Notes: generated by a model from the sequence alone, not told the origin. Numbered from the stretch's first letter, positions 26,016 to 35,079 are shown. The stretch is DNA of 54,432 bases from an uncultured Ruminococcus sp. (GCA_900315975.1 ONBA01000016.1:55450-109881), one strand, 5' to 3'. Translations and numbers: made by a program.

Positions 26016-27872
26016 TCAAGCCTTGACAAGACGGAAAAGTCTTCCGCTGTAGGGCGGAATGTCCATATCAAGCTTTGAGCCGTTTTTTTCAAATTTGGTA
26101 CTGCCGTGAGGTGTACCGCCGCTGTACATCTGGTCGTCGGAATCAAGCAGAAGTTCAGCATTATAACCGGCACCGATGTTTACTGAGTAGTCAAACTGGT
26201 ACCAGTCGGAAAAATTCAGCACTGCGAGAATATCTCCGTCAGCACTTTTACGCCGTATAGCATATACACATCTGTCGTTGGAAGAACAGTCCGCCCATGT
26301 GAAATTAGTCGGGTCATAATCGTAGTGGAGGGCGGAATACTCAAGGTAGATATGATTGAGTGCCTTGATATATTCGCGGAATGAGTCGTGCATGGGATAT
26401 TTCAGCATATCCCAGTCCTGTTCACGTTTTTCGTCCCATTCGCGAAGCTGACCAAACTCTGTACCCATGAAATTCAGCTTTTTGCCGGGGTGAGCGATCA
26501 TGTACATATACATAGCTCTTGCCTGCGGGAATTTGTCCTCATACTGACCGTTCATTTTCTGTACTATCGTAGCTTTGCCGTGGACAACTTCATCGTGCGA
26601 AAGAGGGAGAATGTACCGCTCATTGTAAAAGTATAGCATAGAGAAGGTTAGTTTGTGGTAATCGCGGGTGCGGTACATTGGTGCACTCTGAAAGTATTCA
26701 AGTGTATCATGCATCCAGCCGAGGTCCCATTTGTAATCGAAACCGAGACCGCCGTCAAATACGGGAGTGGCAACTTTCGGATGGGAAGAGGAGTCCTCTG
26801 CCGCGAGAATGATGGAGGGGTGACGTGCTTTGAGTCCGCTGTTCATATCTTTCAGAAACTGTATCGCATAGCGGTTTTCGCCGAGATATTCCTTACCGTT
26901 CCAGTAAATCATATTGCGTACTGCGTCCATTCGCAGACCGTCGAAATGATACACGGAGAGCCAGTAATTTGCCGCAGACTGCAAAAATGAACGTACTTCA
27001 CCTTTCGAGTGCATGAAATTGCGGCTTCCCCACTCGTTGTAGGTGGCTTCATCGTCGGGAAACTCGTAAAGGCGGGTACCGTCATATTCGGTAAGACCAT
27101 AGTGGTCAACGGCGAAATGTACAGGAACAAAGTCCATAATAACACCGATTCCCTTACTGTGGCATTTATCAACGAGTTCCATTAGTTGCTGAGGGGTTCC
27201 GTACCTTGCGGTCGGTGAGAAGAAACCGGTTATCTGATACCCCCATGATTCGTCACTTGGATGTTCTGCGAGAGGCATGAGTTCGATGTGTGTGTAGCCG
27301 TTTTCGGCAGCATAGTCCGGCAGAATCTCTGCAATTTCAGAGTAGGTGTACCAGCCTTCAAGTGCACGAATTTCGTCGCTGGTCATAGACGAAATATCCG
27401 GAGAAGGTTCGTTGTTTTCGTGGGGAACAGTTCCGGGTTTTCGCTTCCATGAACCGAGGTGTACTTCGTATATATTCAGCGGTTTATCGCGGCAGTCGCT
27501 TCTTTTTGCAAGCCATTTGCCGTCACTGAATCTGTATCCGTCGAATCGTCTGATTACAGAGCAGGTGTTAGGGCGCATTTCCATTCCGAAACCATAAGGG
27601 TCAGCGTGGTCGATGAAATTGCCCTTACGGTCGTAGATGCGGTATTTGTAGCGCATACCTTCCCTTGCCTCGGGACATTCAAGCTCGAAGAATCTGCCGT
27701 CCGCAACTCGGGACATTTCTTCGTCGGTCCAGTTGTTGAAATCGCCTATTACAGCAACATTTGACGCGTTAGGGGCATATGTGCGGAAAACGGTACCGTT
27801 GGAGGTGAGGTGAGCTCCGAGGTATTCGTAAGCTTCAAAAGCTTCGCCTTTGTAAAAACCATAGATGTCCAT
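26016..27872 (-). CDS. glgB: 1,4-alpha-glucan branching enzyme
   Basis: Makes alpha-1,6 branches in glycogen-like polymers. It has 618 residues. The N-terminal CBM48 domain begins 'YEYLGAHL...TVFRTYAPNASNVAVIGDFNNW'. The GH13 domain has 'MDFVPVHFAVDHYGL', the nucleophile in 'GLRMDAVRN' (Asp316), the acid/base Glu359 in 'ILAAEDSS', and Asp427 in 'LPLSHDEVVHG'. The ATG is preceded by AAAAGGAG. There are no other glg genes nearby. It is divergent from a TetR regulator across overlapping promoters, which suggests shared control. Confidence 0.95.
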   Translation of the reverse strand: MDIYGFYKGEAFEAYEYLGAHLTSNGTVFRTYAPNASNVAVIGDFNNWTDEEMSRVADGRFFELECPEAREGMRYKYRIYDRKGNFIDHADPYGFGMEMRPNTCSVIRRFDGYRFSDGKWLAKRSDCRDKPLNIYEVHLGSWKRKPGTVPHENNEPSPDISSMTSDEIRALEGWYTYSEIAEILPDYAAENGYTHIELMPLAEHPSDESWGYQITGFFSPTARYGTPQQLMELVDKCHSKGIGVIMDFVPVHFAVDHYGLTEYDGTRLYEFPDDEATYNEWGSRNFMHSKGEVRSFLQSAANYWLSVYHFDGLRMDAVRNMIYWNGKEYLGENRYAIQFLKDMNSGLKARHPSIILAAEDSSSHPKVATPVFDGGLGFDYKWDLGWMHDTLEYFQSAPMYRTRDYHKLTFSMLYFYNERYILPLSHDEVVHGKATIVQKMNGQYEDKFPQARAMYMYMIAHPGKKLNFMGTEFGQLREWDEKREQDWDMLKYPMHDSFREYIKALNHIYLEYSALHYDYDPTNFTWADCSSNDRCVYAIRRKSADGDILAVLNFSDWYQFDYSVNIGAGYNAELLLDSDDQMYSGGTPHGSTKFEKNGSKLDMDIPPYSGRLFRLVKA

Positions 27873-27895
27873 AAAAAACTCCTTTTACAGTTGTA

Positions 27896-27924
27896 TTGAC
27901 AGACAACTTACTGTGCAGTATAAT
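27896..27924 (+). promoter_or_regulatory. Consensus promoter of the tetR gene
   Basis: TTGACA, 17-base spacer, TATAAT: exact sigma-A consensus. It lies 100 bases before the ATG at 28024, and its -10 is only 3 bases from the -10 of the opposing glgB promoter. Confidence 0.9.
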
Positions 27925-27927
27925 TAT

Positions 27928-27956
27928 ATTATATGATGAAAAGTGAAAGAATTCAA
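27928..27956 (-). promoter_or_regulatory. Promoter of glgB
   Basis: On the minus strand: TTGAAT, 17-base spacer, TATAAT. It lies back-to-back with the tetR promoter, so RNA polymerase footprints must overlap. Confidence 0.75.
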
Positions 27957-28023
27957 TCATCATTTTTCTACACTTGTCGCATATTAGACTGATGTTTAAA
28001 AATGTCTACAAAGGAGACTGCTT

Positions 28024-28560
28024 ATGGACCTCAGAACTGAAAAAACCCGACGTGCAATAATCAACGCATTTATCAAACTGCGCTCGAAAAAGCCGACGGA
28101 AAAAATAACTGTTAAGGAACTTGCTGAAAATGCACAGATAAATAAAGCTACTTTTTACCTGCATTACCGCGATATCTATGACCTTTCAGTCGCACTTGAG
28201 CGAGAGGTAGTGAGAGATTGCCTCAAAGGTATTCAGCATCCCGAGGATATTCTGCAAGACACCCGACGTTTTATCAAAGACCTTGAGGACTCATTTGTGG
28301 CAAATGAACAGCTGATAAAGATACTCTTTGAGGGCAGCCGCAGCAGTAGCTTTGTTTCACTCTTTGAGGAGGAGCTGACAGCCGTAATACTCAGTGTTTA
28401 TCCTGATTATGAGCCTAATCTTGAAAGCCGTATGATGATGTCGTATCTCATTTACGGCGGTTATTACACCTATTTCAAGTATTGCGACAACGGTATAAAA
28501 CCTGTACTCGAACTTATTGAAAAGCTGTCGGACGGAATCGTTAAATTATATGAAGAATAA
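28024..28560 (+). CDS. TetR-family transcriptional regulator
   Basis: A 178-residue regulator. The N-terminal helix-turn-helix reads 'KITVKELAENAQINKATFYLHYRDIYDL', with 'TFYLHY' being the TetR recognition-helix hallmark. The helical C-terminal domain ends 'YLIYGGYYTYFKY', as in the TetR_C group common in Clostridia. The ligand is unknown. It is transcribed from a consensus promoter that overlaps the glgB promoter, so control of its own gene and of glgB is a reasonable inference. GGAG lies 8 bases before the ATG. Confidence 0.88.
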   Translation: MDLRTEKTRRAIINAFIKLRSKKPTEKITVKELAENAQINKATFYLHYRDIYDLSVALEREVVRDCLKGIQHPEDILQDTRRFIKDLEDSFVANEQLIKILFEGSRSSSFVSLFEEELTAVILSVYPDYEPNLESRMMMSYLIYGGYYTYFKYCDNGIKPVLELIEKLSDGIVKLYEE

Positions 28561-28599
28561 TCAGCGCGGCGTACATTGTTAAGCGGTGAAAACTGCTTC

Positions 28600-28633
28600 T
28601 TGTGCGCCTTTTGCATTTATGCACAAATTTTTT
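28600..28633 (+). terminator. Weak terminator after tetR
   Basis: TTGTGC pairs with GCACAA around a loop that can itself pair (TGCA/TGCA), followed by a T-rich tail. A preceding stem AAGCGGT-GAAA-ACTGCTT (28581-28598) has a GNRA-type tetraloop. Directly visible; strength uncertain. Confidence 0.45.
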
Positions 28634-28688
28634 ATTGACAGGATATTAACAATTATCATACTATTTGTAAAAAAATAGCCTTCAGCTA

Positions 28689-28717
28689 TTGTAAATTCAC
28701 GAAAGCTATGATATAAT
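28689..28717 (+). promoter_or_regulatory. Promoter of asp23-fakA
   Basis: TTGTAA, 17-base spacer, TATAAT, with TG before it (TGATATAAT). A second upstream TTGACA (28635-28640) has only a poor -10 (CATACT). Confidence 0.65.
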
Positions 28718-28778
28718 AATTATGTGTGCAAATCTGCGCCGCTTTAGGTTTTATTATATATCAAAGGGAGTGTGCTCA

Positions 28779-29135
28779 ATGGTAAACGTTGAAAATCATA
28801 TCGGCAAAATTTCAATCTCTGAAAATTATCTGACCGAGCTTATCCGTCACGCTGTTTGCGACTGCTTCGGCGTTACCGACGTGTGCAATGTCAACACCTT
28901 CCGCTCAGCCGTATCTTCACTGACAGGCGGCAGGCTCTTTAAACGCAAGGGCGTGCTTGTCCGTACTGACGACAACGGCGGTCTTATCATAGACCTGCAT
29001 ATAAAAGTAACTTACGGCACTAACATCTCCGCCGCTGTAAGCAGTATCACCCACAAGGTGACGTTCACTGTTGAAGAATCGGTCGGTATAGATGTCAGCC
29101 GCGTAAATGTATATGTTGACGATATGAATTACTGA
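28779..29135 (+). CDS. Asp23/Gls24-family envelope-stress protein (YloU-like)
   Basis: A 118-residue Asp23/Gls24 protein. The family signature includes 'GKISISENYLTELIRHAVCDCFGVTDV' and 'GLIIDLHIKVTYGTNISAAVSSITHKVTFTVEESVGIDVSRVNVYV'. Family members are abundant cytoplasmic proteins that associate with the membrane and respond to cell-wall stress. The ATG at 28779 follows AAAGGGAG; the frame is open further upstream. It lies 17 bases before fakA, the conserved yloU-yloV order of Firmicutes. Confidence 0.9.
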   Translation: MVNVENHIGKISISENYLTELIRHAVCDCFGVTDVCNVNTFRSAVSSLTGGRLFKRKGVLVRTDDNGGLIIDLHIKVTYGTNISAAVSSITHKVTFTVEESVGIDVSRVNVYVDDMNY

Positions 29136-29152
29136 TTGGGAGGAGCATTATT

Positions 29153-30808
29153 GTGATAAACGGTGCGTTATTAAGAGACGCTGTTATTTCTGCCGCCATT
29201 ACTATCAATAACAGAAAACGCGAGGTCGATGAGCTGAACGTTTACCCTGTTCCTGACGGCGATACAGGTACAAATATGTCCATGACTATCGGAAACTCTA
29301 TTGCTGAGCTAAAAAAAATGCCCGATTCTGTTACTGTTTCCGAGGTCTCATCTGCCGCAGCTTCTGCACTTCTCAGAGGTGCAAGAGGAAACTCCGGTGT
29401 TATACTTTCGCTTATTTTCCGTGGTTTCTCTAAGGGTCTGGCAGGACTTAATGAGGCTGGCTGTGAAGATTTCGCAAGAGCACTTGAACTTGGTGTCAAG
29501 GCTGCATATAAGGCTGTTATGAAGCCTGTTGAGGGTACTATCCTCACAGTTTCAAAGGCTGCTGCTGAAAAGGCTAAGGAGTCGGCACTCTCCACAAGCA
29601 ATGATGTCATTTTCTGGCACGATGTCTGTGCTGAGGCTGAGGCGGTTCTTGCTAAGACTACAGATATGCTTCCGCAGCTCAAAAAAGCAGGTGTTGTTGA
29701 CGCAGGCGGTATGGGCTTTACTATTATCATAAAGGCTATGTATGAGATATTCAACGGCGGTACTATCGCTGAATCTGATGAAAAGCCGAGCGAGGATGAT
29801 AACTCTATAGAAGCTTTCAGAACAGCTGTAAGCCAGTACGACGATGATATCACCTTTACATACTGCACTGAGTTCATGCTTGAAAAGAGTGAGAACTGTC
29901 CTGACCCGTTCATGCTCAGAGCTTATCTTGAAACTATCGGCGACTGTGTAGTCGTAGTTGATGATGAAAAGATAATCAAAGTTCATGTTCATACCGATAA
30001 CCCCGGTAAGGCTCTTCAGAAGGCACTCGAATTCGGTTACTTCATCAACGACCCTAAGCCGAAAATAGAGAATATGCGAATTCAGCACCAGAATAAGGTC
30101 AAGGAAGCTCAGCAGCTTGAAGCAGGCTTTGCTCCGGCAGTTCCCGAGAAGGAATTCGGATTCGTTGCAGTTGCCGCAGGTCACGGACTTGAAGCTCTCT
30201 TCACAGACCTCGGAGTTGACGTTGTTGTCAGAGGCGGTCAGACTATGAATCCCTCCACTGACGATATTCTCCGTGCTATACTCGCAACTCCTGCAAAAAC
30301 TGTTTTCGTACTGCCAAACAATAAAAATATCATCATGGCAGCTGAACAGGCTGTAAAGCTCACAGACAAGAGCGTGTGTGTTCTACAGACAAGAACAGTA
30401 CCTCAGGGTATATCCGCTATGATGGCATTCGATGACAGCGTAGGACTTGCTGAAAACAGAATTAATATGACTAAGGCATTCGAGAAGGTCTCAACAGGTC
30501 TTATCACTTTTGCTGCAAGAGATTCTGAATTTGAAGGCCACACTATCAAGGAAGGCGAGATACTCGCTCTTGATAACGGAAAACTTTCGTTCACCGAAAA
30601 GGATATAAACAAGGCAACTCTTAAGCTTACCAAAAAGCTTGCCAAGAACGGTGCAAGCTATGTTACCGTGATTTATGGTTCAGACGTTACAGAAGAAAAC
30701 GCTGAACAAATACAGCAGCTTCTCCAGTCAAAGCTCAGCGACAAGATAGAGGTAATGCTTGTTAACGGCGGTCAGCCTGTTTACTACTACATAATTTCAG
30801 TTGAATAA
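29153..30808 (+). CDS. fakA: DAK2 (DhaL) domain fatty acid kinase subunit FakA (YloV-like)
   Basis: The ATP-binding subunit of fatty acid kinase, which phosphorylates exogenous fatty acids bound by a DegV/FakB partner. It has 551 residues. The N-terminal DhaL domain shows 'NVYPVPDGDTGTNMSMTI' with the metal-binding Asp cluster, and 'LRGARGNSGVILSL'. The middle and C-terminal parts match YloV ('MNPSTDDIL', 'VFVLPNNKNIIMAAEQA', and an end like 'IEVMLVNGGQPVYYYIISVE'). The start is GTG after GGGAGGAG. No FakB gene is in the window. Confidence 0.92.
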   Translation: MINGALLRDAVISAAITINNRKREVDELNVYPVPDGDTGTNMSMTIGNSIAELKKMPDSVTVSEVSSAAASALLRGARGNSGVILSLIFRGFSKGLAGLNEAGCEDFARALELGVKAAYKAVMKPVEGTILTVSKAAAEKAKESALSTSNDVIFWHDVCAEAEAVLAKTTDMLPQLKKAGVVDAGGMGFTIIIKAMYEIFNGGTIAESDEKPSEDDNSIEAFRTAVSQYDDDITFTYCTEFMLEKSENCPDPFMLRAYLETIGDCVVVVDDEKIIKVHVHTDNPGKALQKALEFGYFINDPKPKIENMRIQHQNKVKEAQQLEAGFAPAVPEKEFGFVAVAAGHGLEALFTDLGVDVVVRGGQTMNPSTDDILRAILATPAKTVFVLPNNKNIIMAAEQAVKLTDKSVCVLQTRTVPQGISAMMAFDDSVGLAENRINMTKAFEKVSTGLITFAARDSEFEGHTIKEGEILALDNGKLSFTEKDINKATLKLTKKLAKNGASYVTVIYGSDVTEENAEQIQQLLQSKLSDKIEVMLVNGGQPVYYYIISVE

Positions 30809-30812
30809 TGAA

Positions 30813-30846
30813 AAAAGCTCCAAAGGGAATTCACTTTGGAGCTTTT
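30813..30846. terminator. Bidirectional terminator between fakA and trpB2
   Basis: Perfect 13-bp stem AAAAGCTCCAAAG/CTTTGGAGCTTTT around an 8-base loop. It ends the plus-strand fakA unit and the minus-strand trpB2 unit. Confidence 0.9.
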
Positions 30847-30863
30847 ATATTTATGCTGTGAGT

Positions 30864-32234
30864 TTATATTTTAGGAAGCGTTGCGACAGACTTTGCGATT
30901 TCCTCATCAGTGGGGATATAGTCGCTCATCTTACCGTCGTTGTAAGCACCGTAAGCGTACATATCGAAATAGCCTGTACCTGTAAGACCGAAGAGTATAG
31001 TCTTTTCTTCACCTGTTTCCTTGCACTTTAGTGCTTCGTCGATAGCAACCTTGATAGCGTGGCTGCTTTCAGGAGCAGGGAGGATACCCTCAACTCTTGC
31101 GAATCTTTCAGCAGCCTCGAATACAGAAGTCTGCTCAACGGAAACAGCTTCCATGAGACCCTGGTCGTAGAGCTCGGAAAGTATTGAACTCATACCGTGG
31201 TAACGAAGTCCGCCTGCGTGGTTAGGAGACGGCATGAAGCCGCTTCCGAGAGTGTACATTTTCTGGAGCGGGCAAACCTTACCTGTATCGCAGTAGTCAT
31301 AAGCGTATGTGCCTCGTGTAAGACTCGGACATGAAGCCGGCTCAACAGCGATGATGCGGTAATCAGCTTCACCGCGGAGCATCTCTCCTACGAATGGAGA
31401 AATAAGTCCGCCGAGATTTGAACCGCCGCCTGCACAGCCGATGATAATATCAGGTTTGATGCCGTACTTATCCATAGCTATCTTGGATTCGAGACCGATT
31501 ACAGTCTGGTGGAGGAGTACCTGCGAGAGCACGCTTCCGAGCACATAGCGGTAGCCTTCACGCTTTGTAGCCGCTTCAACAGCTTCGGAAATTGCACAGC
31601 CGAGGCTTCCGTTTGTATCAGGGAATTCAGCGAGTATCTTTCTGCCAACCTCAGTTGTGGTTGAGGGTGAAGGAGTTACACTTGCACCGTATGTGCGCAT
31701 AACTTCACGGCGGAAAGGCTTCTGCTCATAAGAAACCTTGACCATGTATACGTTACAGTCGAGGTCGAAGTAAGAACAAGCCATTGAGAGAGCTGTACCC
31801 CACTGACCTGCGCCTGTTTCAGTAGTAACGCCCTTGAGTCCCTGTTTCTTAGCATAGTAAGCCTGAGCGATAGCGGAGTTGAGCTTATGGCTGCCGGAGG
31901 TATTGTTTCCCTCGAATTTGTAGTAAATTTTAGCGGGAGTGCCGAGAGCCTTTTCAAGGCAGTAAGCTCTTACGAGGGGAGAAGGACGGTACATCTTGTA
32001 GAATGAGAGTATCTCCTCAGGAATGTCGATGTAGGCATTTGTTTCGTCGAGCTCCTGCTTTACGAGTTCATCGCAGAATACAGCGCTGAGCTCCTCAGCG
32101 GTTACAGGCTTGCCTGTAGCGGGGTTGAGGAGGGGAGCGGGTTTCTTCTTCATATCAGCGCGGACATTGTACCACTGCTTAGGAAGTTCACTCTCTTCGA
32201 GGTAGATTTTGTAGGGTATTTTTTCGTTTGCCAT
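30864..32234 (-). CDS. TrpB2-type tryptophan synthase beta-like enzyme
   Basis: A PLP enzyme of the TrpB2 class, 456 residues. The PLP Lys117 lies in 'NNTSGSHKLNSA'; the phosphate-binding loop is 'CAGGGSNLGG'. The N-terminal extension (~1-85) and 'TETGAGQWGTALSM' are typical of TrpB2 rather than TrpB1. It would make tryptophan from indole and serine, or act in indole salvage; no trpA is present. A tRNA-Trp-type T-box leader lies upstream. Starts at 32243 and 32234 are possible; the latter has the better AAGGAG spacing (10 bases). Confidence 0.92.
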   Translation of the reverse strand: MANEKIPYKIYLEESELPKQWYNVRADMKKKPAPLLNPATGKPVTAEELSAVFCDELVKQELDETNAYIDIPEEILSFYKMYRPSPLVRAYCLEKALGTPAKIYYKFEGNNTSGSHKLNSAIAQAYYAKKQGLKGVTTETGAGQWGTALSMACSYFDLDCNVYMVKVSYEQKPFRREVMRTYGASVTPSPSTTTEVGRKILAEFPDTNGSLGCAISEAVEAATKREGYRYVLGSVLSQVLLHQTVIGLESKIAMDKYGIKPDIIIGCAGGGSNLGGLISPFVGEMLRGEADYRIIAVEPASCPSLTRGTYAYDYCDTGKVCPLQKMYTLGSGFMPSPNHAGGLRYHGMSSILSELYDQGLMEAVSVEQTSVFEAAERFARVEGILPAPESSHAIKVAIDEALKCKETGEEKTILFGLTGTGYFDMYAYGAYNDGKMSDYIPTDEEIAKSVATLPKI

Positions 32235-32305
32235 AGTAATCATTCTCCTTTTAATAATAGTATCGGACAAATAGTCCGTCGGATATTGCATATAAAATGG
32301 AATAA

Positions 32306-32589
32306 CAAAAGCTCCTGTCCGACATAATCTAATATGCCGGGACAGGAGCGAATAATCATTCAGCTTCTGCGGTGCCACCCCGCTTGACGTATAAATACGT
32401 CCGCTCGTGTGTACTTCATACACTGGATTTGATAACGCAGTACCGCTGCGGCTCGCATACTTGGACAAAAAGTCTTTTCAGCCTGCCCTCGGAAGTCCAT
32501 TCACGGAATCTCGTCATACCTGCTCGCACCGACCGCAGGCTCTCTGAAATGCGCCAAAACAGCTACTTACACTTCGTCATAGGTTTATA
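32306..32589 (-). promoter_or_regulatory. T-box riboswitch leader of trpB2, likely tRNA-Trp
   Basis: Read on the minus strand, the T-box core GGGTGGCACCGC sits at ~32369-32382. A stem III candidate GACGTAT/ATACGTC (32386-32401) precedes it. An intrinsic terminator follows: GCTCCTGTCC pairing with GGACAGGAGC (32311-32349), then TTTT. Stem I lies upstream, with GGTGCGAG-like features. A specifier segment GAATGGAC contains TGG at 32499-32497, which would read tRNA-Trp, fitting the TrpB2 product. Uncharged tRNA would favour the antiterminator (family knowledge). The specifier is inferred. Confidence 0.85.
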
Positions 32590-32595
32590 TGAAGC

Positions 32596-32624
32596 ATTAT
32601 ATCACATAAAATCTGATTTGTCAA
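32596..32624 (-). promoter_or_regulatory. Promoter of the T-box/trpB2 unit
   Basis: Minus strand: TTGACA, 17-base spacer, TATAAT, with TG preceding (TGATATAAT). Exact consensus, directly upstream of the T-box leader. Confidence 0.9.
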
Positions 32625-32657
32625 GTGGGAAAATACAGCTTCAAATATCGTTTATAC

Positions 32658-32686
32658 TTGCAGAATCTGCGAAGATGTGGTATAAT
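32658..32686 (+). promoter_or_regulatory. Promoter of the ABC-F gene
   Basis: TTGCAG, 17-base spacer, TATAAT, with TG before the -10 (TGGTATAAT). It lies 30 bases before the ATG and is divergent from the trpB2 promoter. Confidence 0.7.
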
Positions 32687-32716
32687 TGTAGCGATATTAT
32701 AATAAAGGAAGATATT

Positions 32717-34642
32717 ATGCTTGCAAGCCTTACAAATATAAACAAATTCTACAACGGAAATCAGGTACTCAGCAATGTGTCGCTTACTATAGACGAAACG
32801 GATAAGATAGGTCTCGTCGGAAACAACGGCTGTGGTAAATCTACTCTTCTGAAGATACTTACTGGTTCAGTCGAGCCTGACCGTTTTACGGAGAAGGACG
32901 GAATCGTCTCATTCGCGTCGAAAACTACGGTAGGCTACCTCGAACAGATGGGCGGACTTGATTCTGAAAGCACCGTTATGGACGAGATGCAGAAGGTTTT
33001 TGAGCCGATACATAAGGCGATAGAGCGCCTCCGCGATATAGAGCTTGAGATTCAGCTCGGGGACAACTCCTCCGCAGACGAGTATCAGCAGCTTTCATCG
33101 TGGATAGAGGCTAACGACGGATATAATACGGACGTAAAGATACGCATGATACTCAACGGTATGGGATTTTCAGAAGCTGAGCTTTCGCGTACTGTTTCAG
33201 GATTCAGCGGCGGTGAAAAGACACGTCTCTGCATTGCGAAACTTCTGCTTGAAGAGCCGAATCTGCTCATTCTCGACGAGCCTACAAACCATCTCGACTT
33301 CAAGACTATCATGTGGCTTGAAGATTACCTCCGCAGCTATCGCGGAGCAGTACTCATCGTGTCGCATGACCGCTATTTTCTCGACCGTCTCTGCACATCA
33401 GTCTGTGAGATTGAGCGCGGTACGCTGAAACGCTATAAGGGTAATTATTCGGCATTTATCCGTCAGCGTGAGGAAAATGATGTTCGACAGGAGAAGGAGT
33501 ACGAGCAGCAGCAGAAGCAGATTGCGAAGATGGAGGACTACGTTGCACGCAATCTTGTGCGTGCTTCAACTACTAAAATGGCGCAGAGCCGCCGTAAACA
33601 GCTCGACAAGATAGAACGTATCGAGAAGCCTTTCCATGATACCCGTCATGCGAAAATACATTTTACTTACGCTATGGAGCCGCCTATTGACGTATTAAAG
33701 GTCAAGGACGTTGATATTTCCGTCGGAGAGGGTGCTGCACGCAAGACCTTGCTCGACAATGTGAGTTTTGAAGTAAGAAGGGGCGAAAAGGTCGGAATCA
33801 TTGGCGATAACGGAATAGGAAAATCGACTCTGCTCAAAATAATACAGGAAAAACTGCCTCACAAGGGACTTGTCCGCTGGAACAGCAATATAAAAATATC
33901 CTACTTCGAGCAGGAAAGTACTAATCTCAACCGCGAACTGACCGTTATGGAGGCGCTTCACAGCCGCTATCCGTCACTCTCCGACCTTGAAGTAAGAAAT
34001 CTTCTTGCTCAGGTGCGATTTGTCGGCGAGAATGTGTTCAAGGAGACGGGAGTTATAAGCGGCGGAGAGCGTGCGAAGCTCTGCTTCGCGATAATGATGC
34101 AGGAGCATGGCAACGTGCTTATCCTCGACGAGCCTACAAACCACCTCGACCTCAGCTCAAAGGAAGCTATCGAGGAGGCGCTCGCGGAATATACGGGCAC
34201 TGTTATATTCGTGTCGCATGACCGCTACCTGCTCAGCCGTATCGCTGACCGCCTTATAGAGCTTACTGACGGCGGCTTTCGTGAGCATAACTACGGATTT
34301 GACAAGTACCTTGATGTACTCAGAGACGAGCAGGCAGAGGAAAAACGTCTTGCTGATGCTGCTAAATTCGCAAAGGCAGCCGAAGCTGCAAGGGAAAAGA
34401 ATGAGAAGTCATACCGCAGCAAACAGCAGAGGAGTGCTGATGCGGCACGCAAAAACGAAATGCGCCGTCTTGAAAAGGAAATTGATGAATTTCAGGCTCA
34501 GATAGACGCTCTTACAGAGGAAATCTCGCGTGAAGAGGTGTACTCCGACTATGAGCTTATGGCTCAGAAGTGTTCGGAAATAGACTCACTCAAACAAAAA
34601 ATAGAGGAGAATTTTGAGCAGCTTATAGAGCTTGACGGTTGA
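32717..34642 (+). CDS. ABC-F family ribosome-associated ATPase
   Basis: A soluble protein with two ABC domains and no transmembrane segment, 641 residues. Walker A motifs are 'GLVGNNGCGKST' (~33-43) and 'GIIGDNGIGKST'. Signatures are 'FSGGEKTRLCIAKLLL' and 'SGGERAKLCFAIMM', and both Walker B ends are 'LLILDEPTNHLDF' and 'VLILDEPTNHLDL'. Between the domains lies the charged interdomain linker ('EYEQQQKQIAKMEDYVARNL'). The C terminus is a coiled coil (~555-641). ABC-F proteins act at the ribosomal E site, in translation control or antibiotic protection; no resistance role can be claimed here. The ATG at 32717 was preferred over the longer frame. Confidence 0.9.
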   Translation: MLASLTNINKFYNGNQVLSNVSLTIDETDKIGLVGNNGCGKSTLLKILTGSVEPDRFTEKDGIVSFASKTTVGYLEQMGGLDSESTVMDEMQKVFEPIHKAIERLRDIELEIQLGDNSSADEYQQLSSWIEANDGYNTDVKIRMILNGMGFSEAELSRTVSGFSGGEKTRLCIAKLLLEEPNLLILDEPTNHLDFKTIMWLEDYLRSYRGAVLIVSHDRYFLDRLCTSVCEIERGTLKRYKGNYSAFIRQREENDVRQEKEYEQQQKQIAKMEDYVARNLVRASTTKMAQSRRKQLDKIERIEKPFHDTRHAKIHFTYAMEPPIDVLKVKDVDISVGEGAARKTLLDNVSFEVRRGEKVGIIGDNGIGKSTLLKIIQEKLPHKGLVRWNSNIKISYFEQESTNLNRELTVMEALHSRYPSLSDLEVRNLLAQVRFVGENVFKETGVISGGERAKLCFAIMMQEHGNVLILDEPTNHLDLSSKEAIEEALAEYTGTVIFVSHDRYLLSRIADRLIELTDGGFREHNYGFDKYLDVLRDEQAEEKRLADAAKFAKAAEAAREKNEKSYRSKQQRSADAARKNEMRRLEKEIDEFQAQIDALTEEISREEVYSDYELMAQKCSEIDSLKQKIEENFEQLIELDG

Positions 34643-34838
34643 TTTCGTTGTTGGTTATTAATAGTAAATTTGTAAAATGGTAATAATTTTGTACACGTTG
34701 GATAATATTTGACGCAAATATGAATTTATTATTTATATAAGGGTATATGCTCGTGATTGTATTTGTGGCATTTTGATATCGAATAATAACTTCTCTTGTC
34801 AAAAATTAACAAAGTTGCGCTGTGTTGCTAAATTACTA

Positions 34839-34867
34839 TTGAAAAATTCTGAAAGTTGTGGTATAAT
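34839..34867 (+). promoter_or_regulatory. Strong promoter of scfA
   Basis: TTGAAA, 17-base spacer, TATAAT, with TG (TGGTATAAT). A GTAGC-TGA-GCTAC mini-hairpin (34883-34895) and CAGGAGGG follow, then the scfA ATG. The AT-rich stretch 34643-34838 upstream shows no other feature that I can support. Confidence 0.8.
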
Positions 34868-34915
34868 AACCATAATATATACAGTAGCTGAGCTACATTA
34901 CAGGAGGGTAAAAAC

Positions 34916-35053
34916 ATGAAACATATCCAGACTATCAACAAGGCTAATCTCAAGGAATCTGCTCAGAAGGGCGGCTGCGGTAAGTGCCAGGCTTCATGCC
35001 AGTCCGCTTGCAAGACTTCATGCACAGTTGCTAACCAGAAGTGCGAGAGATAA
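34916..35053 (+). CDS. scfA: SCIFF ranthipeptide precursor (six Cys in forty-five residues)
   Basis: The peptide is exactly 45 residues with six Cys, at 21, 24, 28, 32, 36 and 43. The N-terminal half (MKHIQTINKANLKES) is the leader part. The C-terminal core has the pattern 'CGKCQASCQSACKTSC' and ends 'CER'. This matches the SCIFF family, whose maturase makes thioether crosslinks from Cys to a downstream acceptor; in characterised SCIFF peptides Cys32 links to Thr37. Here residue 32 is Cys and residue 37 is Thr, so the site is conserved. CAGGAGGG lies 7 bases upstream. The maturase gene is 135 bases downstream beyond a terminator. The ORF is short and easily missed by gene callers. Confidence 0.93.
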   Translation: MKHIQTINKANLKESAQKGGCGKCQASCQSACKTSCTVANQKCER

Positions 35054-35079
35054 GCTGACGCTTTTTAAAGAAGTATCAG

